A stretch of DNA of 52,077 nt from JBEKYD01 sp049509915 (GCA_049509915.1 JBEKZL010000012.1:1-52077); one strand, 5' to 3'; positions 27,409 through 35,202 are shown, counted from the first letter of the stretch. Made by a program: numbers and translations. The notes: generated by a model from the sequence alone, not told the origin.

Positions 27409-27864
27409 TATTTCGTCGGTCTGCTGCAGGAGAAGGGTATTCCGGTGGTTACGCCCGCCGGAGGGTTGGCCTGCCACATCGACGCCATGCGCTTTATCGA
27501 CCACGTGCCCCAGTCCGAATACCCCGCCGGCGCCCTGGCCGCCGCCGTCTATATCGCCTCCGGTATCCGCGGCATGGAGCGCGGCTCGGTATCGATGGAT
27601 CGCGACGCGGAAGGTAACGACGTTCCCTCGGACCTGGAGCTGGTTCGGCTCGCCGTACCCCGGCGGGTCTTCACCATGTCTCACTACCAATACGCCGCCG
27701 ATCGTCTCGAGTGGCTTTACGCCCACCGCCGCCTGATCGGTGGCCTGGAGTTCCGCGAAGAGCCGCCGGTGCTGCGCTTCTTCGCCGGCCTGCTAAAACC
27801 CAAAGGTGCTTGGGGCGCCGCCCTGGCCGAGGCCTTCGAGAACGATTTCGGCCAGGACTGCTGA
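27409..27864 (+). pseudogene. Tryptophanase / tyrosine phenol-lyase C-terminal fragment
   Basis: 151 codons from ~27409 (after an in-frame TAG at 27406) to the stop. YFVGLLQEKGIPVVTPAGGLACHIDA, AGALAAAVYIASGIRGMERGS, SDLELVRLAVPRRVFTMSHYQYAADRLEWL and EEPPVLRFFAGLLKP match the C-terminal third of beta-eliminating lyases, here keeping the final arginine-bearing region. The PLP lysine part is missing. It is joined head to head with the GH32 fragment; neither has a credible start. Confidence 0.85.
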
Positions 27865-27915
27865 GCCGGGCCGACCCGGGGGTAATGACCGCACCGGAGT
27901 GCCATATGGGCCTGC

Positions 27916-27963
27916 GACCCACCAAAAGGGATGAAGACGCACCCGGCATCTCCTTGGTGGGTC
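27916..27963. repeat. Inverted repeat in the convergent gap
   Basis: GACCCACCAA (27916-27925) and TTGGTGGGTC (27954-27963) are perfect 10 nt inverted arms around 28 nt. It directly precedes family B copy 2. Confidence 0.6.
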
Positions 27964-27967
27964 AGGC

Positions 27968-28012
27968 GGTTCCGCCTGCCCGCCGGTTGTCAACCGGCGC
28001 CCAAGCGGACGG
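27968..28012 (+). repeat. Repeat family B, copy 2
   Basis: See 23731-23775; 44 of 45 bases are shared. It lies between the convergent tryptophanase fragment and the ThuA-like gene. Confidence 0.8.
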
Positions 28013-28057
28013 CAACTGGAGTGCTTATTCCCTTACACCTAGCCGCGCACACTGAAT

Positions 28058-28921
28058 TCAGCGCGCTGGCCGGGCGTGAGGTTTGGTGCTGCCCTCCGTC
28101 ATGCCCAGCACCCAGCGGATCGCCTCGAAATACATCTTCGAGATATCGGGGTCGTCCCAGGCCTCGTTGGTGTGGCCCAGGGTGGAGTAGAATACCCGCC
28201 CGTTGCCGTACGTCTTGGCGTAGGCCACCACGAAATCCCGGTCGGCGCGGTGGATGCGGGGATTATTGTCGTAGTTCAGCTTGGTCTCGTCCAACCGCAA
28301 CAGCACATTGACATTATCTCGCGACCAGTTCTTGAGCTGGTAGATTTCGTCGCGCTTCAGGAAGGCTTTCGGGAAATGGCGCACGGCGGGAAAGTCGGGG
28401 TCCTCCAGAATGATGGGCGCGTCGAAGGTCATCCAGGGGTGCTGGTCGAACCAGCCGCCGGTCAGCACGCCGTACTCCGGCCACTTGTAGTTGGAGTCGT
28501 TCGAGGCGTGTACGCCCACAAAGCCGCGTCCGTCCTCGTGGACGAAGCTGAGAAGGTCGGCTTTCTGCTGGTCGTCGAGGTCCATTTCGCCGGTGGTGCT
28601 GGCGAAGACCACGGCGTCGAAATCGGGAAGCGTCTTGGCGTTAGCCTCCAGTTTCTTCTTGGTCAGCAGTTCGGTGTCGGTGCGCAGGTAGGCGTCCCAC
28701 AGCCCCGTTTCATGGCCCCATTTCCAGATGCTCGCCATGGCGACGGGCACCGAATCGTGCTGGTATCCGTGGGTCTGGCCGATCACCAGAATGCGTTTCT
28801 TGACCCGTGCGGCGGGCGCTGCCGGGCGGGGTGCGGCCGCGGGTGGGGTTTGGGCGAATCCGACAGTCAGCAGGCTGGCAGCAAAGGCGCCGAGCAGGGC
28901 TGGACGAATGAAGTACTTCAT
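28058..28921 (-). CDS. Secreted ThuA-like (trehalose utilisation) domain protein
   Basis: 287 residues from ATG 28921, which gives a signal peptide (MKYFIRPALLGAFAASLLTVGFAQ) followed by a Pro/Ala-rich linker. The longer upstream frame overlaps the next gene region and is rejected. The ThuA fold (glutamine amidotransferase-like) is seen in RILVIGQTHGYQHDSVPVAMASIW, FDAVVFASTTGEMDLDDQQKADLLSFVHEDGRGFVGVHASNDSNYKWPEYGVLTGGWFDQHPW, and GNGRVFYSTLGHTNEAWDDPDI. Such proteins are common in sugar-using Acidobacteriota and Planctomycetes, but their reaction is unclear. TATCTT lies 6 nt before the ATG. It lies 29 nt downstream of the 28951 gene. Confidence 0.85.
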   Translation of the reverse strand: MKYFIRPALLGAFAASLLTVGFAQTPPAAAPRPAAPAARVKKRILVIGQTHGYQHDSVPVAMASIWKWGHETGLWDAYLRTDTELLTKKKLEANAKTLPDFDAVVFASTTGEMDLDDQQKADLLSFVHEDGRGFVGVHASNDSNYKWPEYGVLTGGWFDQHPWMTFDAPIILEDPDFPAVRHFPKAFLKRDEIYQLKNWSRDNVNVLLRLDETKLNYDNNPRIHRADRDFVVAYAKTYGNGRVFYSTLGHTNEAWDDPDISKMYFEAIRWVLGMTEGSTKPHARPAR

Positions 28922-28950
28922 AGCGCTAAGATAGCTCCTCCGGCCCGATT

Positions 28951-29379
28951 CTAACGCCATGACGGGTCGTTCGGGACCGGCGGGTCTGCGGCGGCCATCG
29001 CGTCGAGGCCGCGCCGCTCCAGAAACGAGTAGTAGCGGTAACGGCGCGGCATATGGGAACCGATGGAAGCGATCAGAATCACCGCGATCAGGATCGCCAC
29101 CCGCCAGGCCCACAGCCAGGGGATCAGGCAAAGCAGGCATAGCTTGGCCGCGATCATCGCCGTGCGCACCTCGAACAGGCGCCGCCACTCGGGATAGAGT
29201 TCCACCAGGAGCAGCGCCATTCCCGTCAGGATGCTTAGATAAAGGCAGGGCAGAAGCCGTTTAGCCGCCACGGCGAAAACGTGTCCTCCGAACAGAGCTC
29301 CGGTGACGCCGATATGGGCCGTGCGGAAAGCAATGTTCCACGCGCGCGAGGCGGAAAGTGCGGGACCGGCCCCGTTCAT
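28951..29379 (-). CDS. Four-helix integral membrane protein, function unknown
   Basis: 142 residues with about four hydrophobic segments (HIGVTGALFGGHVFAVAA; LLPCLYLSILTGMALLLVEL; AMIAAKLCLLCLIPWLWAW; VAILIAVILIASIGSHMP). The C-terminal tail is PRRYRYYSFLERRG. GGAGGG precedes the ATG. It lies 29 nt before the ThuA gene in the same direction, so they probably share a transcript. No family can be named. Confidence 0.75.
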   Translation of the reverse strand: MNGAGPALSASRAWNIAFRTAHIGVTGALFGGHVFAVAAKRLLPCLYLSILTGMALLLVELYPEWRRLFEVRTAMIAAKLCLLCLIPWLWAWRVAILIAVILIASIGSHMPRRYRYYSFLERRGLDAMAAADPPVPNDPSWR

Positions 29380-29485
29380 ACGACCAACCCTCCGGGGTTC
29401 CGCCGCTCACCTTGGACAAGCGCGGAAGGAAGCAATGATGATACCGCGGCGACCGGAGGCGATGCTCCCGGATGGACGCCGGCGA

Positions 29486-30121
29486 TCAGGAATTGGAGCT
29501 GCCGATTCCCGCGCTCTCCAGTGTACTGGTGATGATTGATAGCGGATTCAGCGTCTGGTTCTGCTCCCCATTGGCCCCAAAGGCTGCCAGGATTTGAGCC
29601 AGTGTCTGGATCGCGGCGCTCGTGCTCGACGTGCTGGTCGAAGGGCCGGAGGATCCGGAGGATGTGGTGCCGGAGCCGCTGCCGGAAGTGCTCACGCTGC
29701 TGTCTGAATCGGACGTTCCGCTGTGATGATGATGGTGATGCCCGCCGCCGCTGACGGCCTGGGCCAGATCCTGGATATTGGGCAATTGGCCGGTCTGGGA
29801 GGCAGTGGTAAAGTCGTTCGCCAGGGTGTTGAGTTGACTCGCCGCGGTGGCATTGCCGTCCGACTGGGCGGTCTGAGCCGCATTTTGCAGGTTGGTGGCG
29901 ATTTGCGCCGTAACCTGCTGGTACTCGGTCGGGTTCGATTGCTGCAACTGCTGCAGGGTACTCATCAGTTGGGCGAATGGCGAAAGGTGGGTGCTGTCGG
30001 AAGCGGACGCGGTCCCGGTGGCGCTGCTGGCGGCCGTAGTGGTCTTCGAGCCGCTGCTTTTCAGCGCACTCGTGAGAATCGATTGCAGGTAACCGGAAAG
30101 GCTGTTTATGGAGCTGCTCAT
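29486..30121 (-). CDS. Ser/Thr/Gln-rich protein with a natural hexahistidine tract
   Basis: 211 residues from ATG 30121. The N-terminal ~125 residues look helical and Gln-rich (HLSPFAQLMSTLQQLQQSNPTEYQQVTAQIATNLQNAAQ), then GGGHHHHHHSG, a long Ser/Thr/Gly low-complexity linker and a helical tail (AAIQTLAQILAAFGANGEQ). There is no signal peptide; the Ser-rich start (MSSSINSLSGYLQSIL) resembles proteins exported without cleavage, such as flagellar or T3SS-type ones, but no such system is in the window. Function unknown. No good Shine-Dalgarno is seen. Confidence 0.65.
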   Translation of the reverse strand: MSSSINSLSGYLQSILTSALKSSGSKTTTAASSATGTASASDSTHLSPFAQLMSTLQQLQQSNPTEYQQVTAQIATNLQNAAQTAQSDGNATAASQLNTLANDFTTASQTGQLPNIQDLAQAVSGGGHHHHHHSGTSDSDSSVSTSGSGSGTTSSGSSGPSTSTSSTSAAIQTLAQILAAFGANGEQNQTLNPLSIITSTLESAGIGSSNS

Positions 30122-30170
30122 GTCAATCTTATCGGCAATTACGCTCCATCTATGAGCCGGTCCCGGCAAG

Positions 30171-30569
30171 CTATGCCGGGGGCTCCCAGAGTTCGATCTT
30201 ATTGCCGTCGGGGTCGTAGATCCAGCCGAAGCGGCCGTAGGGGTGCGACTCGCGTTTAGCGTCGATCTGCACGCCCCGCGCCTTCATCCTGTCCAGGAAC
30301 GCGTCCAGGTCGTCGACCATGTAATTGATCATGAACGGCGCCTTGCTTGGGTCGAAGTAGCTGCTCGATTCGCTGAAGACGCTCCACACCGTGCGCCGCT
30401 CCACCTCCGCCCGGGCGTGGTCCCGCCATAGGAATCCAAATCCGTGGGGGCTGGAGTCGAAGCCCAGTTGCGCGTGGTACCAGTCGCGCAGTTGTTGGGC
30501 CTCGGGCGATTTGAAGAAGATGCCCCCGATGCCGATGATCCGGCCTCTTTCCCATTGGTTCTCGCTCAT
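30171..30569 (-). CDS. VOC (glyoxalase/bleomycin-resistance) family protein
   Basis: 132 residues from ATG 30569; an ATG three codons upstream overlaps the -10 box and is unlikely. The pattern is a single VOC domain pair: IGGIFFKSPEAQQLRDWYHAQLGFD, FMINYMVDDLDAFLDRMKARGVQI, FGWIYDPDGNKIELWEP, the last containing the metal-type Glu of the superfamily. The reaction is unknown. TACAAT lies exactly 7 nt upstream of the ATG and no Shine-Dalgarno is present. Confidence 0.85.
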   Translation of the reverse strand: MSENQWERGRIIGIGGIFFKSPEAQQLRDWYHAQLGFDSSPHGFGFLWRDHARAEVERRTVWSVFSESSSYFDPSKAPFMINYMVDDLDAFLDRMKARGVQIDAKRESHPYGRFGWIYDPDGNKIELWEPPA

Positions 30570-30576
30570 GCTGTCC

Positions 30577-30582
30577 ATTGTA
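30577..30582 (-). promoter_or_regulatory. Leaderless-type -10 box of the VOC gene
   Basis: TACAAT on the minus strand, 7 nt before the ATG, the same arrangement as acnA. Confidence 0.45.
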
Positions 30583-30827
30583 CGGCACGGGCATTGTTCG
30601 AACGGTCGATACCGAAACGCCGCCCAGCCCTGAGCGTCTTGGGTGGCCAAGGGAAAATGGCCTGAACCAGCCGGTGCGACAGACGATCGTTTCTCGTCGC
30701 CTGTCAGGCTGTTACCACTTGGCGGCCAGCCGACAGATCACGGCAAAACGACGGTCTGGACCACCCTCTCTCCGCCGAAATCCGGCTCATCCCAAATTCC
30801 ACGACTTCAGGCGGCCGGAGCCTCGAT

Positions 30828-30849
30828 GCGGCACGCAAAGTGCGTGCGC
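30828..30849. repeat. Repeat family E, copy 2
   Basis: GCGGCACGCA...TGCGTGCGC hairpin, the reverse complement of 5247-5269 with only the loop differing. Confidence 0.6.
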
Positions 30850-30861
30850 ATGGCCGAGGCG

Positions 30862-30891
30862 AAAAGAGCCGGCGAACGAGATCGCCGGCTC
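30862..30891 (-). terminator. Intrinsic terminator of the transketolase gene
   Basis: On the minus strand GAGCCGGCGA and TCGCCGGCTC form a perfect 10 bp stem around 6 nt and are followed by TTTT. It begins 9 nt after the tkt stop. This is the only classical Rho-independent terminator I can see. Confidence 0.8.
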
Positions 30892-30900
30892 AGCAAGAGG

Positions 30901-32949
30901 TTACTTGCCGAGCACGCGCAATGCAGCCGCGACGACCGTCTCGGGCACGAAGCCAAAGTGGGCCATGACGTCGGGGCCGGGCCCGGAAGCGCCGAAGCGG
31001 TCGATACCTATGCACTCACCGCCGCTGCCGGCCCATTTCTGCCATCCAAAGGTGGCGCCGGCTTCCACGGTTACGCGGGCGGTAATGGCCGCCGGCAAGA
31101 CGCTCTCCCGGTAGGCGGCGTCCTGTTGGGAGAACAGCTCCCAGCTTGGCAGGCTGACCACGCGCGCTTCGATGCCTTGGGCCGCCAGCGTGGCTTGAGC
31201 CTGCACGCACAGCGACACCTCCGAACCGGTGCCGATCAGAATCACTTCGGGCGCGCCGCCTTCGGCTTCAGAGAGAATATAGCCGCCCTTGGCGGCATTC
31301 GGATCGACGGCGCGGCCGCGATCGAGATGAGGCACGTTTTGCCGCGTCAGGGCCAGCATGGTGGGACCGGGATGCTGGACTGCGAAGAGCCAGGCTTCGG
31401 CCGTTTCGGTGGGGTCCGCCGGGCGCAGCACCACCAGGCCTGGAATCGCGCGCAGGCCGGCCAGTTGCTCGATGGGCTCGTGGGTGGGCCCGTCTTCGCC
31501 GACGCCGATGCTGTCATGGGTGAAAACGTAAATGGCGCGCAACTGGCTGAGCGCTCCGAGGCGGATGGCAGGCTTCATGTAATCGCTGAAGACCATAAAG
31601 GTGGCCGAGAACGGCAGCACGCCGCCGTGCGCCGCCATGCCGTTCACCGCCGCGCCCATGGCGTGTTCGCGCACGCCGAAGGCGACGTTTCGTCCGCTGC
31701 GGCCCCATCCGCCACCGACCGCGCCCATGGTAATCGGCGTGTCGCTGGGAGGTTGAAAATCGCCCTGTCCCTTCAGCGCGGTTTCGGTGGAAGGATTCAG
31801 GTCGGCCGACCCGCCCATCAGTTCGGGGATGCGTTTGGCCAGCCCATTCATGGCCAGGCCGCCGGCCACCCGGGTGGCGATGGCTTTGTCGCCGGGCTTC
31901 CACTGGGGCAGATCCGCGGCCCAGTCGGCAGGCAGCTTGCCGGCCACCATGCGCTCGAATTCCGCCGCCTCGGCCGGAAATGCACTCTGGTACGCGGCGA
32001 AGCGCTTCTGCCAGTCGGACTGGGCGGCCGCGCCCCGGTCGATCGCTTTGCGGAAATGCGCCACGGCGTCTTCGGGCAGGTAGAACTTATCGGTGGTCGG
32101 CCAGCCCAGGGCTTTCTTGGTCTCCGCCAGTTCCTCCTCGCCCAGCGGGCTGCCGTGGGAAGAGAAATTGTCGTGCTTGTGGGGGCTCCCGAAGCCGATG
32201 TGCGTCCGCACCAGGATCAGCGACGGCGCCGAGGTTTCGGCCTGCGCCTGGCGGATAGCCGCGGCCACTTCTTCGGTGTTGTTGCCGTCGGCGACCTGCA
32301 CCGTGTGCCAGCCATAAGCGTCGAAGCGCTTACGCACGTCTTCGGTGAAGATCAGGCTGGCGGCGCCGCCCAGAGAAATGCCGTTCTGATCGTACATGTA
32401 GATCATTTTGCCCAGCTTGAGGTGGCCGGCCAGCGAGGCCGCCTCCTGGGTGATGCCTTCCATCAGGTCGCCATCGCCGCAAACGGCATAGGTATAGTGG
32501 TCGACGAGAGTGTGTCCGGGGCGGTTGAAGCGCGCCGCCAGCCAGTCTTCGGCGATGGCCATTCCCACGCCGTTGGAGAAACCTTGCCCCAGCGGGCCCG
32601 TAGCCACTTCCACGCCGGGCGTATGGCCCCGCTCCGGATGACCCGGCGTCTTGCTGCCCAGCCGGCGGAAGCGCTTCAGCTCGTCCAGCGGCAGATCGTA
32701 GCCAGTCAGGTACAGCAGGCTATAGAGCAGCATGGAGCCGTGGCCGGCGGAGAGAACGAAGCGGTCGCGGTCGAACCACGACGGGTCCTTGGGATTGTGC
32801 TTCAGGAACTCATCCCACAGCGTAAAAGCCGCGGCGGCAAAGCCCATCGGCATGCCCGGATGCCCGGAGTTGGCGTTCTGCACGGCGTCGGCCGAAAGAA
32901 TGCGAAGCGTATTAATGCACAGCTCTTCGAGGGAAATCGTAGTTGGCAC
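30901..32949 (-). CDS. tkt: Transketolase
   Basis: 682 residues starting at GTG 32949, about 6 nt after AAAGGA. It moves two-carbon units between sugar phosphates in the pentose phosphate pathway. Visible: NSGHPGMPMG, GHGSMLLYSLLYLTGYDL, GHPERGHTPGVEVATGPLGQG, the thiamine diphosphate motif CGDGDLMEGI...YDQNGISL, then FVFTHDSIGVGEDGPTHEPIEQL and the C-terminal IGTGSEV. Full length. An intrinsic terminator follows. Confidence 0.96.
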   Translation of the reverse strand: MPTTISLEELCINTLRILSADAVQNANSGHPGMPMGFAAAAFTLWDEFLKHNPKDPSWFDRDRFVLSAGHGSMLLYSLLYLTGYDLPLDELKRFRRLGSKTPGHPERGHTPGVEVATGPLGQGFSNGVGMAIAEDWLAARFNRPGHTLVDHYTYAVCGDGDLMEGITQEAASLAGHLKLGKMIYMYDQNGISLGGAASLIFTEDVRKRFDAYGWHTVQVADGNNTEEVAAAIRQAQAETSAPSLILVRTHIGFGSPHKHDNFSSHGSPLGEEELAETKKALGWPTTDKFYLPEDAVAHFRKAIDRGAAAQSDWQKRFAAYQSAFPAEAAEFERMVAGKLPADWAADLPQWKPGDKAIATRVAGGLAMNGLAKRIPELMGGSADLNPSTETALKGQGDFQPPSDTPITMGAVGGGWGRSGRNVAFGVREHAMGAAVNGMAAHGGVLPFSATFMVFSDYMKPAIRLGALSQLRAIYVFTHDSIGVGEDGPTHEPIEQLAGLRAIPGLVVLRPADPTETAEAWLFAVQHPGPTMLALTRQNVPHLDRGRAVDPNAAKGGYILSEAEGGAPEVILIGTGSEVSLCVQAQATLAAQGIEARVVSLPSWELFSQQDAAYRESVLPAAITARVTVEAGATFGWQKWAGSGGECIGIDRFGASGPGPDVMAHFGFVPETVVAAALRVLGK

Positions 32950-33044
32950 GTGATTCCTTTCAAAAACCGGTGAAATACCATGATGCCTGAAAAGAGGCGC
33001 CCGGTGCTTGGGGGTGGGGTCGGTTTGGGGATATTCGCTACGTT

Positions 33045-34148
33045 CTAGGGCCGATGCATGATCGCCGCGACGCCGCGCTTTGCCAGTTCCGCTTCGATCC
33101 CCCCTGCCAGCAAACCCCGCGCTTCTTCCCGTTGCCGCAAGACCGCGTCCAGGTGGCAGAGCGCCAACCCACGCACAAACAAGTGGGCCTCTTCGCCGGA
33201 GCAGAGCTCGGCTATGGGACGCATTTCTTTCGGAATCCAGGCCAGCTCCCCGCTGAACGGCATGGCCCGCACCGCCTCATGCAGCCGCTCGACGTCGTCC
33301 ATGAAGTGCAAGTGATCGGCCCGCCGCAGGATGGCCATCAGCCGGGTTGCCGGCGTCCTGTCGAACAGCTCGTACATACCGGCTAATGGTGTTGAAATAT
33401 CGTCTTCCGCGACCAGATACAAGGTGGGAACGTCGGCGCCCCAGGCGTAGGTCAGCTTCACCGGAAGAATCCCCGGTTTCGGCCGGGAACTACCGCCGGG
33501 CGCCAGCGCCACCACGGCGCGGATGCGCCGCTCCACCTCCGGCGCGGCCAGCGCGGTCCAGCCTCCGAAGCTGTGTCCCACGATTCCGATGCGCGCGCCA
33601 TCCACCTTCGCTTCCGGGTCCCAGCCCGCACCGTCCAGCACGTAGTCGAGCAGAAACCGGATGTCGGGCACGCGGTTTCGAATCCAGCCCTCGATCCGCG
33701 CAGCCTTTCGCTCGGCGGATTCGTTCTCTCCGCGAGCCAGCTCCGGTGCTAGCACCTCGGAGTGATCCATCGCCGCCACCACGTACCCATGGCTGCTCAA
33801 GTGGGTACAAAGAAACGTCGACTGCCGGCGCCTGCCGCCGCTGCTGTGAGAGAAAAGGGCCAGCGGGTAAGTGCCAGGCCTCGTTGCCGCGCCGCGCGCC
33901 GCCATCTGGCTCCGCGCCGCGCTTCCCGGCGGATCCGTGAAAGAATCCTGGGTTACCGGCGCAAGATCCTGGCCCTCGTACCGCGCCGCCGCGGGATACC
34001 ATATCTCGCACGGGAACACGCGATTCCGTGCTCTGTCCGGCGCTTCGATGGTACGCACCCCGACCGGAAACCGTCCCCGCGGGAATGGATCGTAGCGGGC
34101 CGTTGGTTCGGAATTCCGTTCGGCATGCCCGAGGCTCTCGCCCGTCAT
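33045..34148 (-). CDS. Alpha/beta hydrolase, dienelactone/PAF-acetylhydrolase-like
   Basis: 367 residues from ATG 34148, after GGGGAGGG; longer frames are open but give no extra domain. It begins MTGESLGHAERN, has PVGVRTIEAPDRARNRVFPCEIWYPA and FSHSSGGRRRQSTFLCTHLSSHGYVVAAMDHSE, then the nucleophile elbow GIVGHSFGG (Ser193). Likely acid LVAEDD (Asp249/250) and base His279/281. The pattern is that of PAF-acetylhydrolase or chlorophyllase-like esterases; substrate unknown. No signal peptide. A remnant of a second copy of its 5' end lies after hicB (35199-35289). Confidence 0.85.
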   Translation of the reverse strand: MTGESLGHAERNSEPTARYDPFPRGRFPVGVRTIEAPDRARNRVFPCEIWYPAAARYEGQDLAPVTQDSFTDPPGSAARSQMAARGAATRPGTYPLALFSHSSGGRRRQSTFLCTHLSSHGYVVAAMDHSEVLAPELARGENESAERKAARIEGWIRNRVPDIRFLLDYVLDGAGWDPEAKVDGARIGIVGHSFGGWTALAAPEVERRIRAVVALAPGGSSRPKPGILPVKLTYAWGADVPTLYLVAEDDISTPLAGMYELFDRTPATRLMAILRRADHLHFMDDVERLHEAVRAMPFSGELAWIPKEMRPIAELCSGEEAHLFVRGLALCHLDAVLRQREEARGLLAGGIEAELAKRGVAAIMHRP

Positions 34149-34507
34149 CGTGAATGGCCCTCCCCGGTGGTACATCCATTCTCCCGCAAGTCCGCGGGCG
34201 CTCGGTTTGGCCGTTGCGGGGGCCAGAGTTGGCGGTGCGGGCCATTTGTGCAGCCGGCGATGGGCCCGTGGTTTGAAAAAACGAACTTGCGACATGGGTA
34301 AGCATCCTGGTTTCTGTCGGTTAAGAGTAGCTTTGGAGGATTTACAGTGGAATCCGGCCTGTCGCGACCCGGTGATAAAACCAGTCATGTCTGTCGATTC
34401 GGCCACGGTATAGCGAACCCGGCCTGATTTGGTTTGGGGCCGTCCCTCTCAACCCGTCTCCGCGCTGCCGACCGCGTGCTGCGCTGCATCGCAAGCGAGA
34501 CAGGCCA
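34149..34507. other. Divergent gap between hydrolase and hicA
   Basis: About 360 nt. It contains the Shine-Dalgarno of the hydrolase (34156-34166) and, near the right end, the hicA promoter. Open frames here lack start context and domains. Confidence 0.4.
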
Positions 34508-34543
34508 TTGACACTCGGACAGAACTGTCCGACACTGGGGTGG
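34508..34543 (+). promoter_or_regulatory. hicA promoter with an operator palindrome in the spacer
   Basis: A perfect -35 TTGACA (34508-34513), a 17 nt spacer and GACACT (34531-34536), then 7 nt to GTG 34544. The spacer holds TCGGACAG-AA-CTGTCCGA (34515-34532), a perfect 8 bp palindrome that would overlap RNA polymerase. HicB is the natural repressor candidate. Confidence 0.6.
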
Positions 34544-34756
34544 GTGAAAGGTGCGGAATTCGAGCGGAGGGTCCGGAAACTGGCGCGGAGACGGAAGCTC
34601 ACCTGCCAGTTTGTGGCCGACAAGGGAAAAGGAAGCCACGGCCGCCTCTACTTCGACGACGAGTTCCCTACCCTCAAGGATCGAAAGAAAGAGATTGGCC
34701 GCGACTTGCTGGCCAAGATGTGCGGGGATCTGAAGATCGATCCGCACGATCTGTAG
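34544..34756 (+). CDS. hicA: HicA toxin, mRNA interferase
   Basis: 70 residues from GTG 34544. HicA cleaves mRNA and halts translation unless bound by HicB. The double-stranded RNA binding-like fold pattern is VKGAEFERRVRKLARRRKL...FVADKGKGSHGRLYF...TLKDRKKEIGRDLLAKM; His32 in GSHG is the catalytic histidine. A TTG 12 codons upstream is in frame but forms the -35 box of its own promoter, so GTG is preferred. It is separated from hicB by 11 nt. Confidence 0.9.
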   Translation: MKGAEFERRVRKLARRRKLTCQFVADKGKGSHGRLYFDDEFPTLKDRKKEIGRDLLAKMCGDLKIDPHDL

Positions 34757-34767
34757 GAGACCAACGC

Positions 34768-35202
34768 ATGTCCCTGTTTAGCTATCCAGCGAAGTTCACG
34801 GGTGGCGGCGATGGCCGCGTCCTGGTCGAGTTTGTCGATCTCGCCCACGTCGCCACCGACGGCAAGGACAACCGCGAGGCCATGGAAGAAGCCATGGACG
34901 CTCTCGGCTCGGATCTCTCCATCCGCCTGTCCCGCCGGGAGGAGATTCCTGCACCCTCAACCACAAAACGTGGTCAGCGCCTGGTGCCGGTGCCGCTGTG
35001 GCTGGCACCCAAGCTCGCGCTCTACCTGGCCATGCGCGATCAGGGCGTCAGCAACTCCGAGTTGGCCCGCCGCCTGGGACTCCACGAGCGAGTGATCCGC
35101 CGGATGCTCGATCCCGAACACGCCACCAAGGCAGAGAAAATCCAGGCCGCCCTCGCGGTCCTAGGCAAACAGATGACCGTTGAGGTCCGCGATGCCGCCT
35201 AA
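34768..35202 (+). CDS. hicB: HicB antitoxin with a C-terminal helix-turn-helix
   Basis: 144 residues from ATG 34768, after AGGAG. The N-terminal HicB-type partial RNase H fold neutralises the toxin (FTGGGDGRVLVEFVDLAHVATDGKDNREAMEEAMDALGSDLSIRL). The C-terminal part (YLAMRDQGVSNSELARRLGLHERVIRRMLDPEHATKAEKIQAALAVLG) is a Cro/C1-like helix-turn-helix, which explains autoregulation. The stop abuts the remnant of a hydrolase gene. Confidence 0.9.
   Translation: MSLFSYPAKFTGGGDGRVLVEFVDLAHVATDGKDNREAMEEAMDALGSDLSIRLSRREEIPAPSTTKRGQRLVPVPLWLAPKLALYLAMRDQGVSNSELARRLGLHERVIRRMLDPEHATKAEKIQAALAVLGKQMTVEVRDAA

Larger units (their letters stand above)
30570..30900. other. Repeat-rich gap between tkt and the VOC gene
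   Basis: 331 nt without a supportable gene. It holds a bulged hairpin related to family C (30678-30705, loop TCGTTTC), a family E copy (30828-30849) and the tkt terminator (30862-30891). Open frames covering it belong to strands antisense to tkt. Confidence 0.6.

Noticed and set aside
27409..27726. Continuation of the GH32 open frame beyond the junction
   Set aside because: Antisense to the tryptophanase fragment; the open frame is fortuitous.
30643..32973. 776-codon frame on the plus strand over tkt
   Set aside because: Antisense to a clear transketolase; a result of high GC and codon bias.
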